Below, piece by piece: positions 1 through 5,366 of a stretch of 8,718 bases of DNA (positions are counted from its first letter, which is position 1; each line of letters begins with the position of its first letter). A model generated the notes under the pieces. The model did not search any database. It worked only from the letters and a program-made list of their open reading frames with translations, and was not told the DNA's origin. A program made the translations under genes and the position numbers. Source of the DNA: BPJO01 sp037189665 (GTDB taxonomy: Bacteria > Planctomycetota > Phycisphaerae > Tepidisphaerales > Tepidisphaeraceae); NCBI GenBank assembly GCA_037189665.1, contig JBBCIV010000065.1, positions 1 through 8,718 of the forward strand, in the 5' to 3' direction.

Positions 1-774
1 GCCGGCCTGGGTGCGATAGTCGTTGACGCCTGCCCCTCCCGAACCGCCGGTCAGGCTGGAGATCACCGAGAGATAGTCATCGTACGGAACGTAGCCTCCG
101 AGATAGATGTTCCCATCGGGCGCCGATCCATCCGCACGAAGGCGCCATCCGCCGGCATTCCAGCCGTTCCCTCCTATGCTTCCTGACCCCGGGGTCCCGG
201 CAAATACATTGCCCCCGCCAGCTCCACCCGATCCTCCTGAATTGGTCGTATAGCGAACCATCGAGATGGGTCGCTGCGCGACCGTGCCACCCGACCCACC
301 GCCCGCGCCGGGCGTGTTCTTGATGGCCGACGCGCTGATCACCGTACCGTTCAGCGTTGCGTTGTTCCCCACCTCCAGCGAAGCCAGCGCCGGTCCAAAT
401 GCCAAGACCTTGTCCGTCGAATTGAGCGTCAGATCGCCCGACACGAAAAAGCGGGCGATTTGCCCCGGATTGTTCGGGTTCAACTGCCCGGCGCTGTCGG
501 TGCCCGTGTAACCCACGAAGCGGATCTGCGAACCATTGATCGTAGCGGTCGATCCCGCCGTCGCGTTGATCGTGGTAATCGAGTCGAAGTTGTACTGGGC
601 CATCAGGTCGCTCATCGTCTGGGCAGACAACGGCGTGGCCCCGGTGTTGATGATGTACCCATTCCCCGCCCCCAACGCATCCGCAGCGACCCCCCCGATC
701 AGCACTGCCGACGTTGCCGCCAGCAGCGCAACATGTCTGGCGCGGCTCCCGAGCCGAATCGATGTACGTCCCAT
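1..774 (-). CDS. Secreted Gly/Ser-rich protein, 5' part only (runs off left edge)
   Basis: The frame is open from ATG at 774 down to position 1 (258 codons, no stop), so the C-terminus lies outside the window. The start is supported by GGGAGAA about 9 bases upstream. Residues 1-17 are basic (MGRTSIRLGSRARHV) and are followed by a hydrophobic stretch, LLAATSAVLIGGVAADALGA, a probable Sec signal peptide with cleavage near residue 38. The mature part begins with Asn/Thr-rich sequence and then has Gly/Ser runs (GAGGGSGG, SGGSGGAGGG, GGSGGAG) typical of exported repetitive surface proteins. A sorting signal such as PEP-CTERM or an autotransporter barrel would be at the unseen C-terminus, so anchoring cannot be judged. 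Another reading of the same strand gives a 237-residue ORF (77-790), but it lacks a signal peptide and has atypical composition. I do not recognise a specific family. Confidence 0.75.
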   Translation of the reverse strand, partial: MGRTSIRLGSRARHVALLAATSAVLIGGVAADALGAGNGYIINTGATPLSAQTMSDLMAQYNFDSITTINATAGSTATINGSQIRFVGYTGTDSAGQLNPNNPGQIARFFVSGDLTLNSTDKVLAFGPALASLEVGNNATLNGTVISASAIKNTPGAGGGSGGTVAQRPISMVRYTTNSGGSGGAGGGNVFAGTPGSGSIGGNGWNAGGWRLRADGSAPDGNIYLGGYVPYDDYLSVISSLTGGSGGAGVNDYRTQAG

Positions 775-890
775 GCCGTTTCTCCCGCAAGACGCATCCG
801 CTCCATCACGACCCGCCACGCGGATAACCGCGTTGCGGGGGAGAGGCCACGCCGTGCGAAATCGTAATGAGACGACCCGCGGCGTGAAAT

Positions 891-904
891 CCCGTAATTA
901 CGGG
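891..904. promoter_or_regulatory. Perfect 14-bp palindrome, candidate operator
   Basis: CCCGTAATTACGGG is a perfect inverted repeat 117 bases upstream of the start codon of the secreted protein at 774 and downstream of the ASCH gene. Perfect dyads of this length with an AT core in GC-rich DNA are typical binding sites for dimeric regulators. No other copy is evident in the window. Which protein binds it is unknown. A LuxR-type regulator is encoded at the far end of the window, but nothing in the sequence links the two. Confidence 0.4.
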
Positions 905-950
905 GTATTCGCGTAAAGAGGAGAATGCCGGACGACCGGCCAAAGGCGCT

Positions 951-1391
951 TCAAAACGGCTCAAACCACACCGGCTGCGGATGCTGCTTCGGCTTGCGGA
1001 AGGTCTTGGCGCGCTCGACCTCGACGAGATGCCACTGAAACATCCCGTCGTCGCGCTGATCGACCTTTTCGATGACCGCACTGCCGACGATCACGCCCGT
1101 CGGCAACTCGTGCGAGAACAGCCGCAGCGCATCCGCGAGTTCGAGCATCCAAGGCGGCGGCTCCCCCGCGGTCGACAGATCGCGCGACCAGATCGGCTTG
1201 GCGTTCGCCCCGTTCCACTTCTTCCCCGCCGCGTAGAGATGAAACCGCTCGCCGACGATCCGCGTCGCCCGCGAGCGATATTCCACCGTCTTGATCCCGC
1301 GCAGGATCAACTCGGCGTACGGCTGGCGGACGGAGAGGGCGAGCGAGCTTGTGTTATCAAACAGTGCGCTCGTGAAATTGAGCAGATACAT
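951..1391 (-). CDS. ASCH domain-containing protein
   Basis: 146-aa protein. Residues 20-40 carry the ASCH/PUA-like signature SVRQPYAELILRGIKTVEYR, with K34, E37 and R39 in the expected positions, followed by beta-strand segments (FHLYAAG; GVIVGSAVIEKV). ASCH domains are small beta-barrels related to PUA and are thought to bind RNA or nucleotides; some members hydrolyse modified nucleosides. The exact substrate cannot be told from sequence. The gene starts 42 bases after the ArsR-type gene on the same strand, so the two probably form an operon. The start at 1391 has no strong ribosome binding site, so the true start could be slightly further in, but before residue 18. Confidence 0.8.
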   Translation of the reverse strand: MYLLNFTSALFDNTSSLALSVRQPYAELILRGIKTVEYRSRATRIVGERFHLYAAGKKWNGANAKPIWSRDLSTAGEPPPWMLELADALRLFSHELPTGVIVGSAVIEKVDQRDDGMFQWHLVEVERAKTFRKPKQHPQPVWFEPF

Positions 1392-1433
1392 GCAAGGCGG
1401 TTGTCGATGTGATGCAAGCGAGAAGCGGGAAGA

Positions 1434-1862
1434 TCACCGGCCCCTTGTCCGCCCCTTGGGTGCGGATCGCTTCTGTTCGCGTTTGTACGCATCCAGAATG
1501 CCGCCGATCATCGCGGCGATCGGCTTCTCGAACTCGCCGCAGCGGGGGCGATTCTGCAACTCGACTCCCTTGCGTTCGCTGTGAATCAGCCCGGCCTCCC
1601 GCAGCACCTTGAAATGCTGCGACAAAGTCGATTTCGAAAGCGGCTCATCAACGACATTGAGAAACGTCGTGCAATTCTTCGTGCAATCGCTGGCCGTGAG
1701 TTGAAGAAAGATGCGCAGGCGCACCGGGTCCGACAGCGCGTAGAGGACGCCCTGTACGGTGATTTCATCCGGCCTGGGGTGATACAGCGGTCGCACGCCG
1801 GATGATAGCACATTCTCCCGCACATCGTCCATTGGTTCCGTTATTCGGTACGTCAGGATCAT
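1434..1862 (-). CDS. ArsR/SmtB-type winged-helix transcriptional regulator
   Basis: 142-aa DNA-binding protein. The core around residues 38-100 (VLYALSDPVRLRIFLQL, then KSTLSQHFKVLREAGLI and a basic wing) matches the ArsR-family winged helix-turn-helix, with recognition helix near residues 79-90. Cysteines at 60, 64 and 108 could bind a metal or act as a redox switch, but the classical CxCxxC sensing motif is absent. Regulators of this subtype often sit divergent to a dehydrogenase/reductase, as here, and repress it. The 77-base divergent region with repeated GATAGT half-sites fits that. ATG 1862 gives the full-length reading. An alternative ATG ten residues in (MDDVREN) has GGAA a few bases upstream and is equally plausible. 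Confidence 0.85.
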   Translation of the reverse strand: MILTYRITEPMDDVRENVLSSGVRPLYHPRPDEITVQGVLYALSDPVRLRIFLQLTASDCTKNCTTFLNVVDEPLSKSTLSQHFKVLREAGLIHSERKGVELQNRPRCGEFEKPIAAMIGGILDAYKREQKRSAPKGRTRGR

Positions 1863-1870
1863 TTCCGACT

Positions 1871-1927
1871 GGGATAGTTGACCATCCGGCCCGATAGTTC
1901 TAAGATTCCGAACAATGGTACTATCCC
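1871..1927. promoter_or_regulatory. Candidate ArsR operator: three (GGG)ATAGT half-sites
   Basis: GGGATAGT at 1871-1878 is matched by its reverse complement ACTATCCC at 1920-1927, and a third related copy, CCGATAGTTC, lies at 1891-1900. The first overlaps the -35 box, the second abuts the -10 box, and the last lies just after the expected transcription start of the dehydrogenase gene. Binding at these positions would block transcription, so autoregulated repression of both divergent genes by the ArsR-type protein is the likely logic. Binding itself is inferred. Confidence 0.5.
1878..1906 (+). promoter_or_regulatory. sigma70-like promoter of the SDR gene
   Basis: TTGACC (1878-1883) and TAAGAT (1901-1906) are separated by exactly 17 bases. 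This predicts transcription starting near 1913 and a leader of about 27 bases with GGAG at 1928-1931, eight bases before ATG 1940. Confidence 0.6.
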
Positions 1928-1939
1928 GGAGCGACTGAC

Positions 1940-2683
1940 ATGGCGAAACTGGACGGGAAGATCGCAGTAATCACCGGCGGAAGCAGCGGGATCGGCCTCG
2001 CCACCGCCAGGCTGTTCGTTGAAGAAGGCGCGCACGTCTTCATCACCGGACGCCGGCCGGCGGAACTGGAGAAGGCCGCAAAACACATCGGAAAAAACGT
2101 GACGACCGTGCGGGGCGACGTGTCCAGGCTGGACGATCTCGACCGCCTGTACCAGACCATCGCCAGCGAGAAAGGCAAGCTCGACATCGTCGTCGCGAAC
2201 GCGGCGTATGTGCAGTTGGCCACGCTCGCCAACGTCACGCCGGAGCACTTTGACAACACGTTCAACGTCAACGCCCGCGGCACGTTCTTCACCGTGCAGA
2301 AGTCGCTTCCGCTTCTCAATGACGGCGGGGCGATTGTCCTGGTCTCCTCGGTCGCCCACCTGATCGGCCCGCCGGAATACACCGTTTACTCCGCGACCAA
2401 AGCCGCTATGCGGTCCTTCGCGCGCAGCTGGGCATCGGACCTCAGATCGCGACGGATTCGCGTGAACAGCCTCAGCCCCGGACCGATCGAAACCCCGATC
2501 CTGGATGTGGTGTACGGCGACAAATCGAAGGACGCGCGCGAGGCCTTCACAAAAGGCGTCCCGCTCGGCCGACTGGGGCGCGCCGAGGAAATCGCCGCCG
2601 GCATTCTCTTCCTCGCATCAAGCGACAGCGGCTTCAGCACCGGAATCGACCTGGTCGCCGACGGCGGACTGACGCAGTTCTGA
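1940..2683 (+). CDS. Short-chain dehydrogenase/reductase (SDR), classical type
   Basis: 247-aa cytosolic oxidoreductase of the usual length for classical SDRs. The Rossmann cofactor motif TGGSSGIG is at residues 12-19. Arginines 38-39 after strand beta-2 suggest NADP(H) preference. The usual NNAG appears as a variant (VANAAY, 86-90). The catalytic tetrad is N111, S137, Y150 and K154 (YSATK). The C-terminal half has the family PGPIETPI motif and ends in a typical VADGG segment. The substrate cannot be inferred. The gene is monocistronic on the plus strand, divergent from the ArsR-type regulator, with a clear promoter and GGAG ribosome binding site. Confidence 0.93.
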   Translation: MAKLDGKIAVITGGSSGIGLATARLFVEEGAHVFITGRRPAELEKAAKHIGKNVTTVRGDVSRLDDLDRLYQTIASEKGKLDIVVANAAYVQLATLANVTPEHFDNTFNVNARGTFFTVQKSLPLLNDGGAIVLVSSVAHLIGPPEYTVYSATKAAMRSFARSWASDLRSRRIRVNSLSPGPIETPILDVVYGDKSKDAREAFTKGVPLGRLGRAEEIAAGILFLASSDSGFSTGIDLVADGGLTQF

Positions 2684-2721
2684 CTCGCGAAGCCGAAACA
2701 TGGAACATCTCCATGTGGAGC

Positions 2722-2853
2722 ATGCGTTTTGATCGCATGACAACCGCGCTGCCGTTTACGCTTGCCGCATTGGCGATGCCGCTGCTCGCCTCCTGCCGGC
2801 ACGTCGCGGAGAAGGAGAGTCCAATGGCGGGTGGCACAGCTACGTATTCGTAG
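2722..2853 (+). CDS. Short lipoprotein-like ORF, possibly truncated
   Basis: 43-codon ORF not overlapping any other credible gene. It begins MRFDRMTTALPFTLAALAMP and reaches LLASC, a good lipobox with the lipidated cysteine at residue 25, followed by only 18 more residues (RHVAEKESPMAGGTATYS) before TAG. Either it is a tiny lipoprotein (entericidin-like in size, not in sequence) or the 5' remnant of a longer lipoprotein cut off by the palindromic element that begins five bases after the stop. ATG 2722 is preceded closely by GGAG; ATG 2737 is an alternative. CATGCG/CGCATG (2721-2739) forms a hairpin around the start codon and could limit translation. Confidence 0.4.
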   Translation: MRFDRMTTALPFTLAALAMPLLASCRHVAEKESPMAGGTATYS

Positions 2854-2857
2854 TCCT

Positions 2858-2925
2858 GTAGGGTGGGTTTCAACCCACCATCGGCTGTTCGATCAACGGT
2901 CGCGGTGGGGTGAACCCCACCCTAC
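2858..2925. repeat. 68-bp palindromic interspersed repeat (GTAGGGTGGG type)
   Basis: The ends are a perfect 10-bp inverted repeat: GTAGGGTGGG at 2858-2867 and CCCACCCTAC at 2916-2925. Each end also forms its own perfect 8-bp hairpin: GGTGGGTT/AACCCACC (2862-2879) and GGTGGGGT/ACCCCACC (2904-2921). Elements of this form are known to me as dispersed intergenic repeats in planctomycete genomes; they carry no gene and are probably mobilised in trans. Here the element separates the lipoprotein-like ORF from a truncated attC site. Confidence 0.8.
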
Positions 2926-2928
2926 GAG

Positions 2929-2948
2929 ACTGCAATGGCTGGTTATGT
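2929..2948 (-). repeat. attC remnant: R'' box and start of L'' arm only
   Basis: On the minus strand the heptamer ACATAAC (2948-2942), which contains the stop codon of the 81-aa gene, is followed by CAGCCATTGCAGT. This resembles the R''-L'' arm of the other attC sites (compare CCGCCAATGCAGT after the R'' box at 4817-4823). The similarity stops at 2929, four bases before the palindromic element, and no matching second arm is found beyond it. Confidence 0.65.
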
Positions 2949-3188
2949 TCGCCCGCCGTCTTGGCTGCGGTAGTGCGCGATAGCCAACCGCTCAAGATCT
3001 TCCAACGCTTGATCGAGCGTGTAATACCCGTCCGACGTTTCGCCGACGAGTTTGTCGCGCCTCATCAGACGCCCGCCCGAGAACAGGTAGCCGTCCGAGC
3101 CCAACTCGACGTGCCCGCCGCTCTCGATCCACCGTTGGATGTTCGGGAATCGCTTGGCGAGCGAGGTTGTAGTGTCATTCGGAGCCAT
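2943..3188 (-). CDS. Cassette gene, 81-aa protein of unknown function
   Basis: Begins at ATG 3188, thirteen bases after the R' box of the preceding attC (GTTATGT, 3207-3201). Its stop codon TAA lies inside the R'' heptamer ACATAAC, so it fills its cassette. The product is soluble, with no signal peptide or membrane segment: an N-terminal stretch LAKRFPNIQRWIESGG, a short beta-like part (HVELGSDGYLFSGGRL) and a C-terminal helix LDQALEDLERLAIAHYR. I do not recognise the family. A longer reading from a TTG at 3221 would start inside the attC arm and is unlikely. Confidence 0.65.
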   Translation of the reverse strand: MAPNDTTTSLAKRFPNIQRWIESGGHVELGSDGYLFSGGRLMRRDKLVGETSDGYYTLDQALEDLERLAIAHYRSQDGGRT

Positions 3189-3200
3189 GGCCGCCGGCGA

Positions 3201-3270
3201 ACATAACGGACCGACGTTCAATGGCCGGCACCGCGCCGACCGACTTCAGTTTACCAGAACGCCCGACGCG
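3201..3270 (-). repeat. 3' half of the split attC (R' box and L' arm)
   Basis: On the minus strand this half runs from the loop sequence GCGTTCTGGTAAACT through GGTGCCGGCCATTGAACG to the R' box GTTATGT (3207-3201). It matches the same half of the intact attC at 5258-5358 almost base for base. Joined to 3721-3749 it would give a normal 99-bp attC. Confidence 0.8.
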
Positions 3271-3720
3271 ATCATCCCCCGATCAGCACATGGAGCAGCA
3301 CGACGACGAAGCATCCGATCGAGAACAGGCACAGCGCCAGCAGCCACCACGGATACCGCGTCACCACGCGCGTCTCGGTCTCGCCGATGCGTTCGCCGTT
3401 GGGCAGATACACTTCGCCGTCATCGCCTTGCACCTTGGCGCGCAGCCGCGCCGTCAGTTCGTGCGCCTTGGCGAACGTCGCCTCGTCCGGGTTCTTGGTG
3501 AACACGTTTCCGTCGGCGAAGTCGAACCATGCGTCCGTCTCGGCCGACGCATAGAACGCGTCCCCGTTCTCCGGGGCGTGGCGAAGCGACGGATCGCCCC
3601 GCGCGACGTCGTGCCACGCTTCGACGGCGATCGCCTTGGCCGATTCATCCGCCCAGTGCGCCCGCCGCGTGATGTGGATGTCGTAACCCATGCCGCGAGT
3701 TTACCAGAACGCTCGACGCG
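3248..3720 (-). repeat. Pair of 23-bp direct repeats flanking the inserted gene
   Basis: The two copies are 3248-3270 and 3698-3720, spaced exactly 450 bases and identical at 22 of 23 positions (C at 3263, T at 3713). The repeated sequence contains GTTCTGGTAAACT (minus strand), which belongs to the loop of the attC; a related single copy is in the attC at 5258-5358. The 427 bases between the copies are essentially one reading frame. Confidence 0.85.
3272..3691 (-). CDS. Small C-terminally membrane-anchored protein of unknown function, inserted in an attC
   Basis: 139-aa protein beginning MGYDIHITRR, a start I associate with an uncharacterised bacterial family that often opens MGYDLHITR. It is soluble and rich in acidic and aromatic residues up to about 110 (DAWFDFADGNVFTKNPDE). 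A single transmembrane helix follows at about 114-136 (WWLLALCLFSIGCFVVVLLHVL) and then a three-residue end, so it is likely tail-anchored in the cytoplasmic membrane with the domain inside. Only six bases separate the upstream 23-bp repeat from the ATG, and one base separates the stop from the downstream repeat. It therefore lacks the usual attC at its 3' end and sits within the loop of one. No ribosome binding site is visible. Confidence 0.8.
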   Translation of the reverse strand: MGYDIHITRRAHWADESAKAIAVEAWHDVARGDPSLRHAPENGDAFYASAETDAWFDFADGNVFTKNPDEATFAKAHELTARLRAKVQGDDGEVYLPNGERIGETETRVVTRYPWWLLALCLFSIGCFVVVLLHVLIGG

Positions 3721-3749
3721 GGGCCGGTCCATTGAGCGTGTGGTTAGTC
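3698..3749 (-). repeat. 5' half of the split attC (R'' box and L'' arm)
   Basis: On the minus strand the R'' heptamer GACTAAC (3749-3743) lies 14 bases after the VOC gene stop. It is followed by CACACGCTCAATGGACCGGC and the loop start, as in the attC at 5258-5358. The site is then broken off by the inserted gene at 3697. Its partner half is at 3201-3270. Confidence 0.8.
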
Positions 3750-3762
3750 CGCAGGGGCCGCG

Positions 3763-4137
3763 TCAGGCGGATTGCGTGAGCGACAGCACGTTGCCGTCGG
3801 GGTCGCGAAACCAAGCCACGCGCGCACCGCTGGGCGATTGCCAGACACCGTCTTCGTCCTGCGTCATTCCTTCATACCGCTCGAAGATGACGCCCGCCCT
3901 GCGCAATTGCTGAACCGTGCCGCGAATGTCGGCAACGGACCATCCCAATACGGTGTGCGAAGCGGGTTGAACCTGCTTCACCTTGGCGATGCGCAGCGGG
4001 TTCGTACCGACACGAAACACCAGCGCGAACGGTTCGTCGGCGACAAATTCCAAGCCGAGCGTCCCCTGATAAAACGTCCGAGATCGATCCGCGTCGGCGG
4101 TCACCAAGAACAGGATGGGTGAATTTAGAGGATTCAT
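3763..4137 (-). CDS. VOC superfamily (glyoxalase/dioxygenase-like) protein
   Basis: 124-aa protein, the usual length of a single-chain two-module VOC fold. It shows the first beta-alpha module (SPILFLVTADADRSRTFYQGTLGLEF), a histidine at 61 in the second strand region (HTVLGWSVAD), a helix IRGTVQQLRRAGVIF and the terminal signature AWFRDPDGNVLSL at 108-120. VOC proteins include metal-dependent lyases, dioxygenases and drug-binding resistance proteins. Here the glutamate often found in the last strand is replaced (NVLSL), so metal chemistry is uncertain and a ligand-binding role is possible. It is a cassette gene: the start lies about 14 bases after the R' box at 4151-4157, and the R'' box of the split attC follows the stop. 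Confidence 0.85.
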   Translation of the reverse strand: MNPLNSPILFLVTADADRSRTFYQGTLGLEFVADEPFALVFRVGTNPLRIAKVKQVQPASHTVLGWSVADIRGTVQQLRRAGVIFERYEGMTQDEDGVWQSPSGARVAWFRDPDGNVLSLTQSA

Positions 4138-4150
4138 CTTGTGCGGACTA

Positions 4151-4253
4151 TCGCAACGCCGTTCAGTGGCCGGGGCCGGCCGGAAAGCTGACTGGCCGCA
4201 TGGCCCGAGCGACCCCGACGCCGGGGCCGGTCCACTGCAGCGGGTGGTTATCC
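4151..4253 (-). repeat. attC site (103 bp) between HIT and VOC cassettes
   Basis: The R'' box GGATAAC (4253-4247) overlaps the stop codon of the upstream HIT gene. Its arm CGCTGCAGTGGACCGGC pairs with GCCGGCCCCGGCCACTGAACG in the second arm, leaving unpaired extra bases on the first. The R' box is GTTGCGA (4157-4151), a poor match to GTTRRRY, so this site may recombine weakly. Confidence 0.78.
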
Positions 4254-4709
4254 CGCCGCGAGTTGGCGTAAAACCTCGCCCAACTTTTGCGCCTGCTCGA
4301 CACGCTGTTGAACAGGCACCTCGATTGTACCGAGAGCCGGGCCAAGACCCACAAATCCGTCATCAGCGAATCGTGGAACCACATGGAAGTGGACGTGGAA
4401 CACATCCTGACCGCCGTGGGGATCGTTGTTCTGGCGAATCGAGACGCCATCGGCATTTGATGCGATCTTCACTGCCGCCGCGACACGTGAAAGCGTGGTC
4501 ATCAGCGGCCCTGCAACGTCGTCGCCGATCTCGTATATCTGTGCGACATGCCGAACGGGAACGACAAGCATGTGACCTAAATTGCGGGGCTGCTGACCGC
4601 GGCTGGGAAAGACCGCCGTTTGGCTGTCGCGAAAGGCAATCACTCCGGGCGTCAACTCGCCCTTCACGATGCGACAGAACACGCACGGAGTTGTTGCGTT
4701 CACAGTCAT
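4248..4709 (-). CDS. HIT-family nucleotide hydrolase/transferase, cassette copy 1
   Basis: 153-aa protein with the histidine-triad motif HVHFHV at 105-110 (H105, H107, H109), preceded by the conserved HGGQDVF and followed by VPRF, as in Hint/HIT hydrolases. C9 and C12 (CVFC) with H54 and a triad histidine can form the structural zinc site of the subfamily. LGHMLVVPVRHV (44-55) is the other family hallmark. HIT proteins hydrolyse nucleotide phosphoramidates or dinucleoside polyphosphates in the cytosol. The gene starts 12 bases after the R' box at 4722-4728, with no ribosome binding site, and its TAA stop is inside the next R'' box. The neighbouring cassette encodes a second HIT protein. Confidence 0.93.
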   Translation of the reverse strand: MTVNATTPCVFCRIVKGELTPGVIAFRDSQTAVFPSRGQQPRNLGHMLVVPVRHVAQIYEIGDDVAGPLMTTLSRVAAAVKIASNADGVSIRQNNDPHGGQDVFHVHFHVVPRFADDGFVGLGPALGTIEVPVQQRVEQAQKLGEVLRQLAAG

Positions 4710-4721
4710 CGTTGCGAGGCG

Positions 4722-4823
4722 GGATAACGTAATGCCGATCAGTGGCCGAGCCGGCGCCGCGCCGACTCTCGAACCACAGGAAGCTTACCCGCCGGCTCGG
4801 TCCACTGCATTGGCGGGTTATGC
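4722..4823 (-). repeat. attC site (102 bp) between the two HIT cassettes
   Basis: The R'' box GCATAAC (4823-4817) contains the stop codon of the second HIT gene. The arm CAGTGGACCGAGCCGGCG pairs almost perfectly with CGCCGGCTCGGCCACTG, with one bulged A on the first arm. The R' box is GTTATCC (4728-4722). The loop differs from that of the attC at 5258-5358, so the two sites have separate histories. Confidence 0.88.
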
Positions 4824-5261
4824 CCCGTATGGCGTCGCCGAGCGGATGGTCGCCGCGGACATATCCAACTGGTCCCGAGACACCTGCACGAACTTCGCCA
4901 ACGCCTGATGTAGACCAACGTCGTCGCCATCGAACCGCGGGATGACGTGCAAGTGCGTGTGAAAGACTTCCTGCCCTGCCGCCGCGCCATCCGCAAGGAA
5001 AAGATTAATCCCATCACAGCGAATTCCGGAACGTCGCAGGGCGTCGGCCATCTGCTGCGCGACTTGGAACATCCTGCCGCCGACACGTGGGTCTAAATCG
5101 CCCAGGTACACCGCGTGATGTACGGGTATGACGAGCAGGTGGCCGAGGTTGAACGGCCTGATGTCCATGAACGCGATCACCTCGGTGTCACGGTAGACCA
5201 CCGACGCAGGCACAAGATCCGCGACGATCTGGCAAAAGATGCAGTCGTTGGGTAGGGGCAT
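4818..5261 (-). CDS. HIT-family nucleotide hydrolase/transferase, cassette copy 2
   Basis: 147-aa protein with triad HTHLHV at 101-106 (H101, H103, H105), preceded by GQEVF and followed by IPRF. C7 and C10 (CIFC) and LGHLLVIPVHH are the other HIT-family marks. It resembles cassette copy 1 in architecture but differs at most positions, so it is a distant relative rather than a recent duplicate. The start ATG at 5261 lies inside the R' heptamer GTTATGC and the stop TAA inside the next R'' heptamer GCATAAC, so the cassette is almost entirely coding and has no leader of its own. A longer reading starting in the attC (near 5300) is rejected. Confidence 0.93.
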   Translation of the reverse strand: MPLPNDCIFCQIVADLVPASVVYRDTEVIAFMDIRPFNLGHLLVIPVHHAVYLGDLDPRVGGRMFQVAQQMADALRRSGIRCDGINLFLADGAAAGQEVFHTHLHVIPRFDGDDVGLHQALAKFVQVSRDQLDMSAATIRSATPYGA

Positions 5262-5358
5262 AACGGACCAACGTTCAATGGCCGGCACCGCGCCGACCAA
5301 CTCTCAAATTACCAGAACGTTCGACGCGGGGCCGGTCCATTGCAGCGTTTGGTTATGC
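5258..5358 (-). repeat. attC site (101 bp) upstream of the second HIT cassette
   Basis: The R'' box GCATAAC (5358-5352) and R' box GTTATGC (5264-5258) are perfect complements. Arms AACGCTGCAATGGACCGG and CCGGCCATTGAACGTT pair with two extra bases on the first arm. The loop contains GTTCTGGTAATTT, closely matching the loop of the split attC at 3201-3749. The R' box supplies the start codon of the HIT gene. Confidence 0.9.
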
Positions 5359-5366
5359 GGCCATCG

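Noticed and set aside
2711..2720. CTCCATGTGGAG as a terminator of the SDR gene
   Set aside because: The loop is only two bases and no U-tract follows.
3221..3913. 230-aa plus-strand ORF
   Set aside because: It spans two well-supported minus-strand genes and an attC, has Arg/His-rich composition and no ribosome binding site; it is a shadow reading.
4115..4732. 205-aa plus-strand ORF
   Set aside because: It is antisense to the first HIT gene and an attC, with low-complexity Arg-rich composition typical of shadow frames in GC-rich DNA.
5262..5300. Longer N-terminus for the second HIT protein
   Set aside because: The added residues would be encoded by the arm of the attC, and the HIT fold begins right after ATG 5261.
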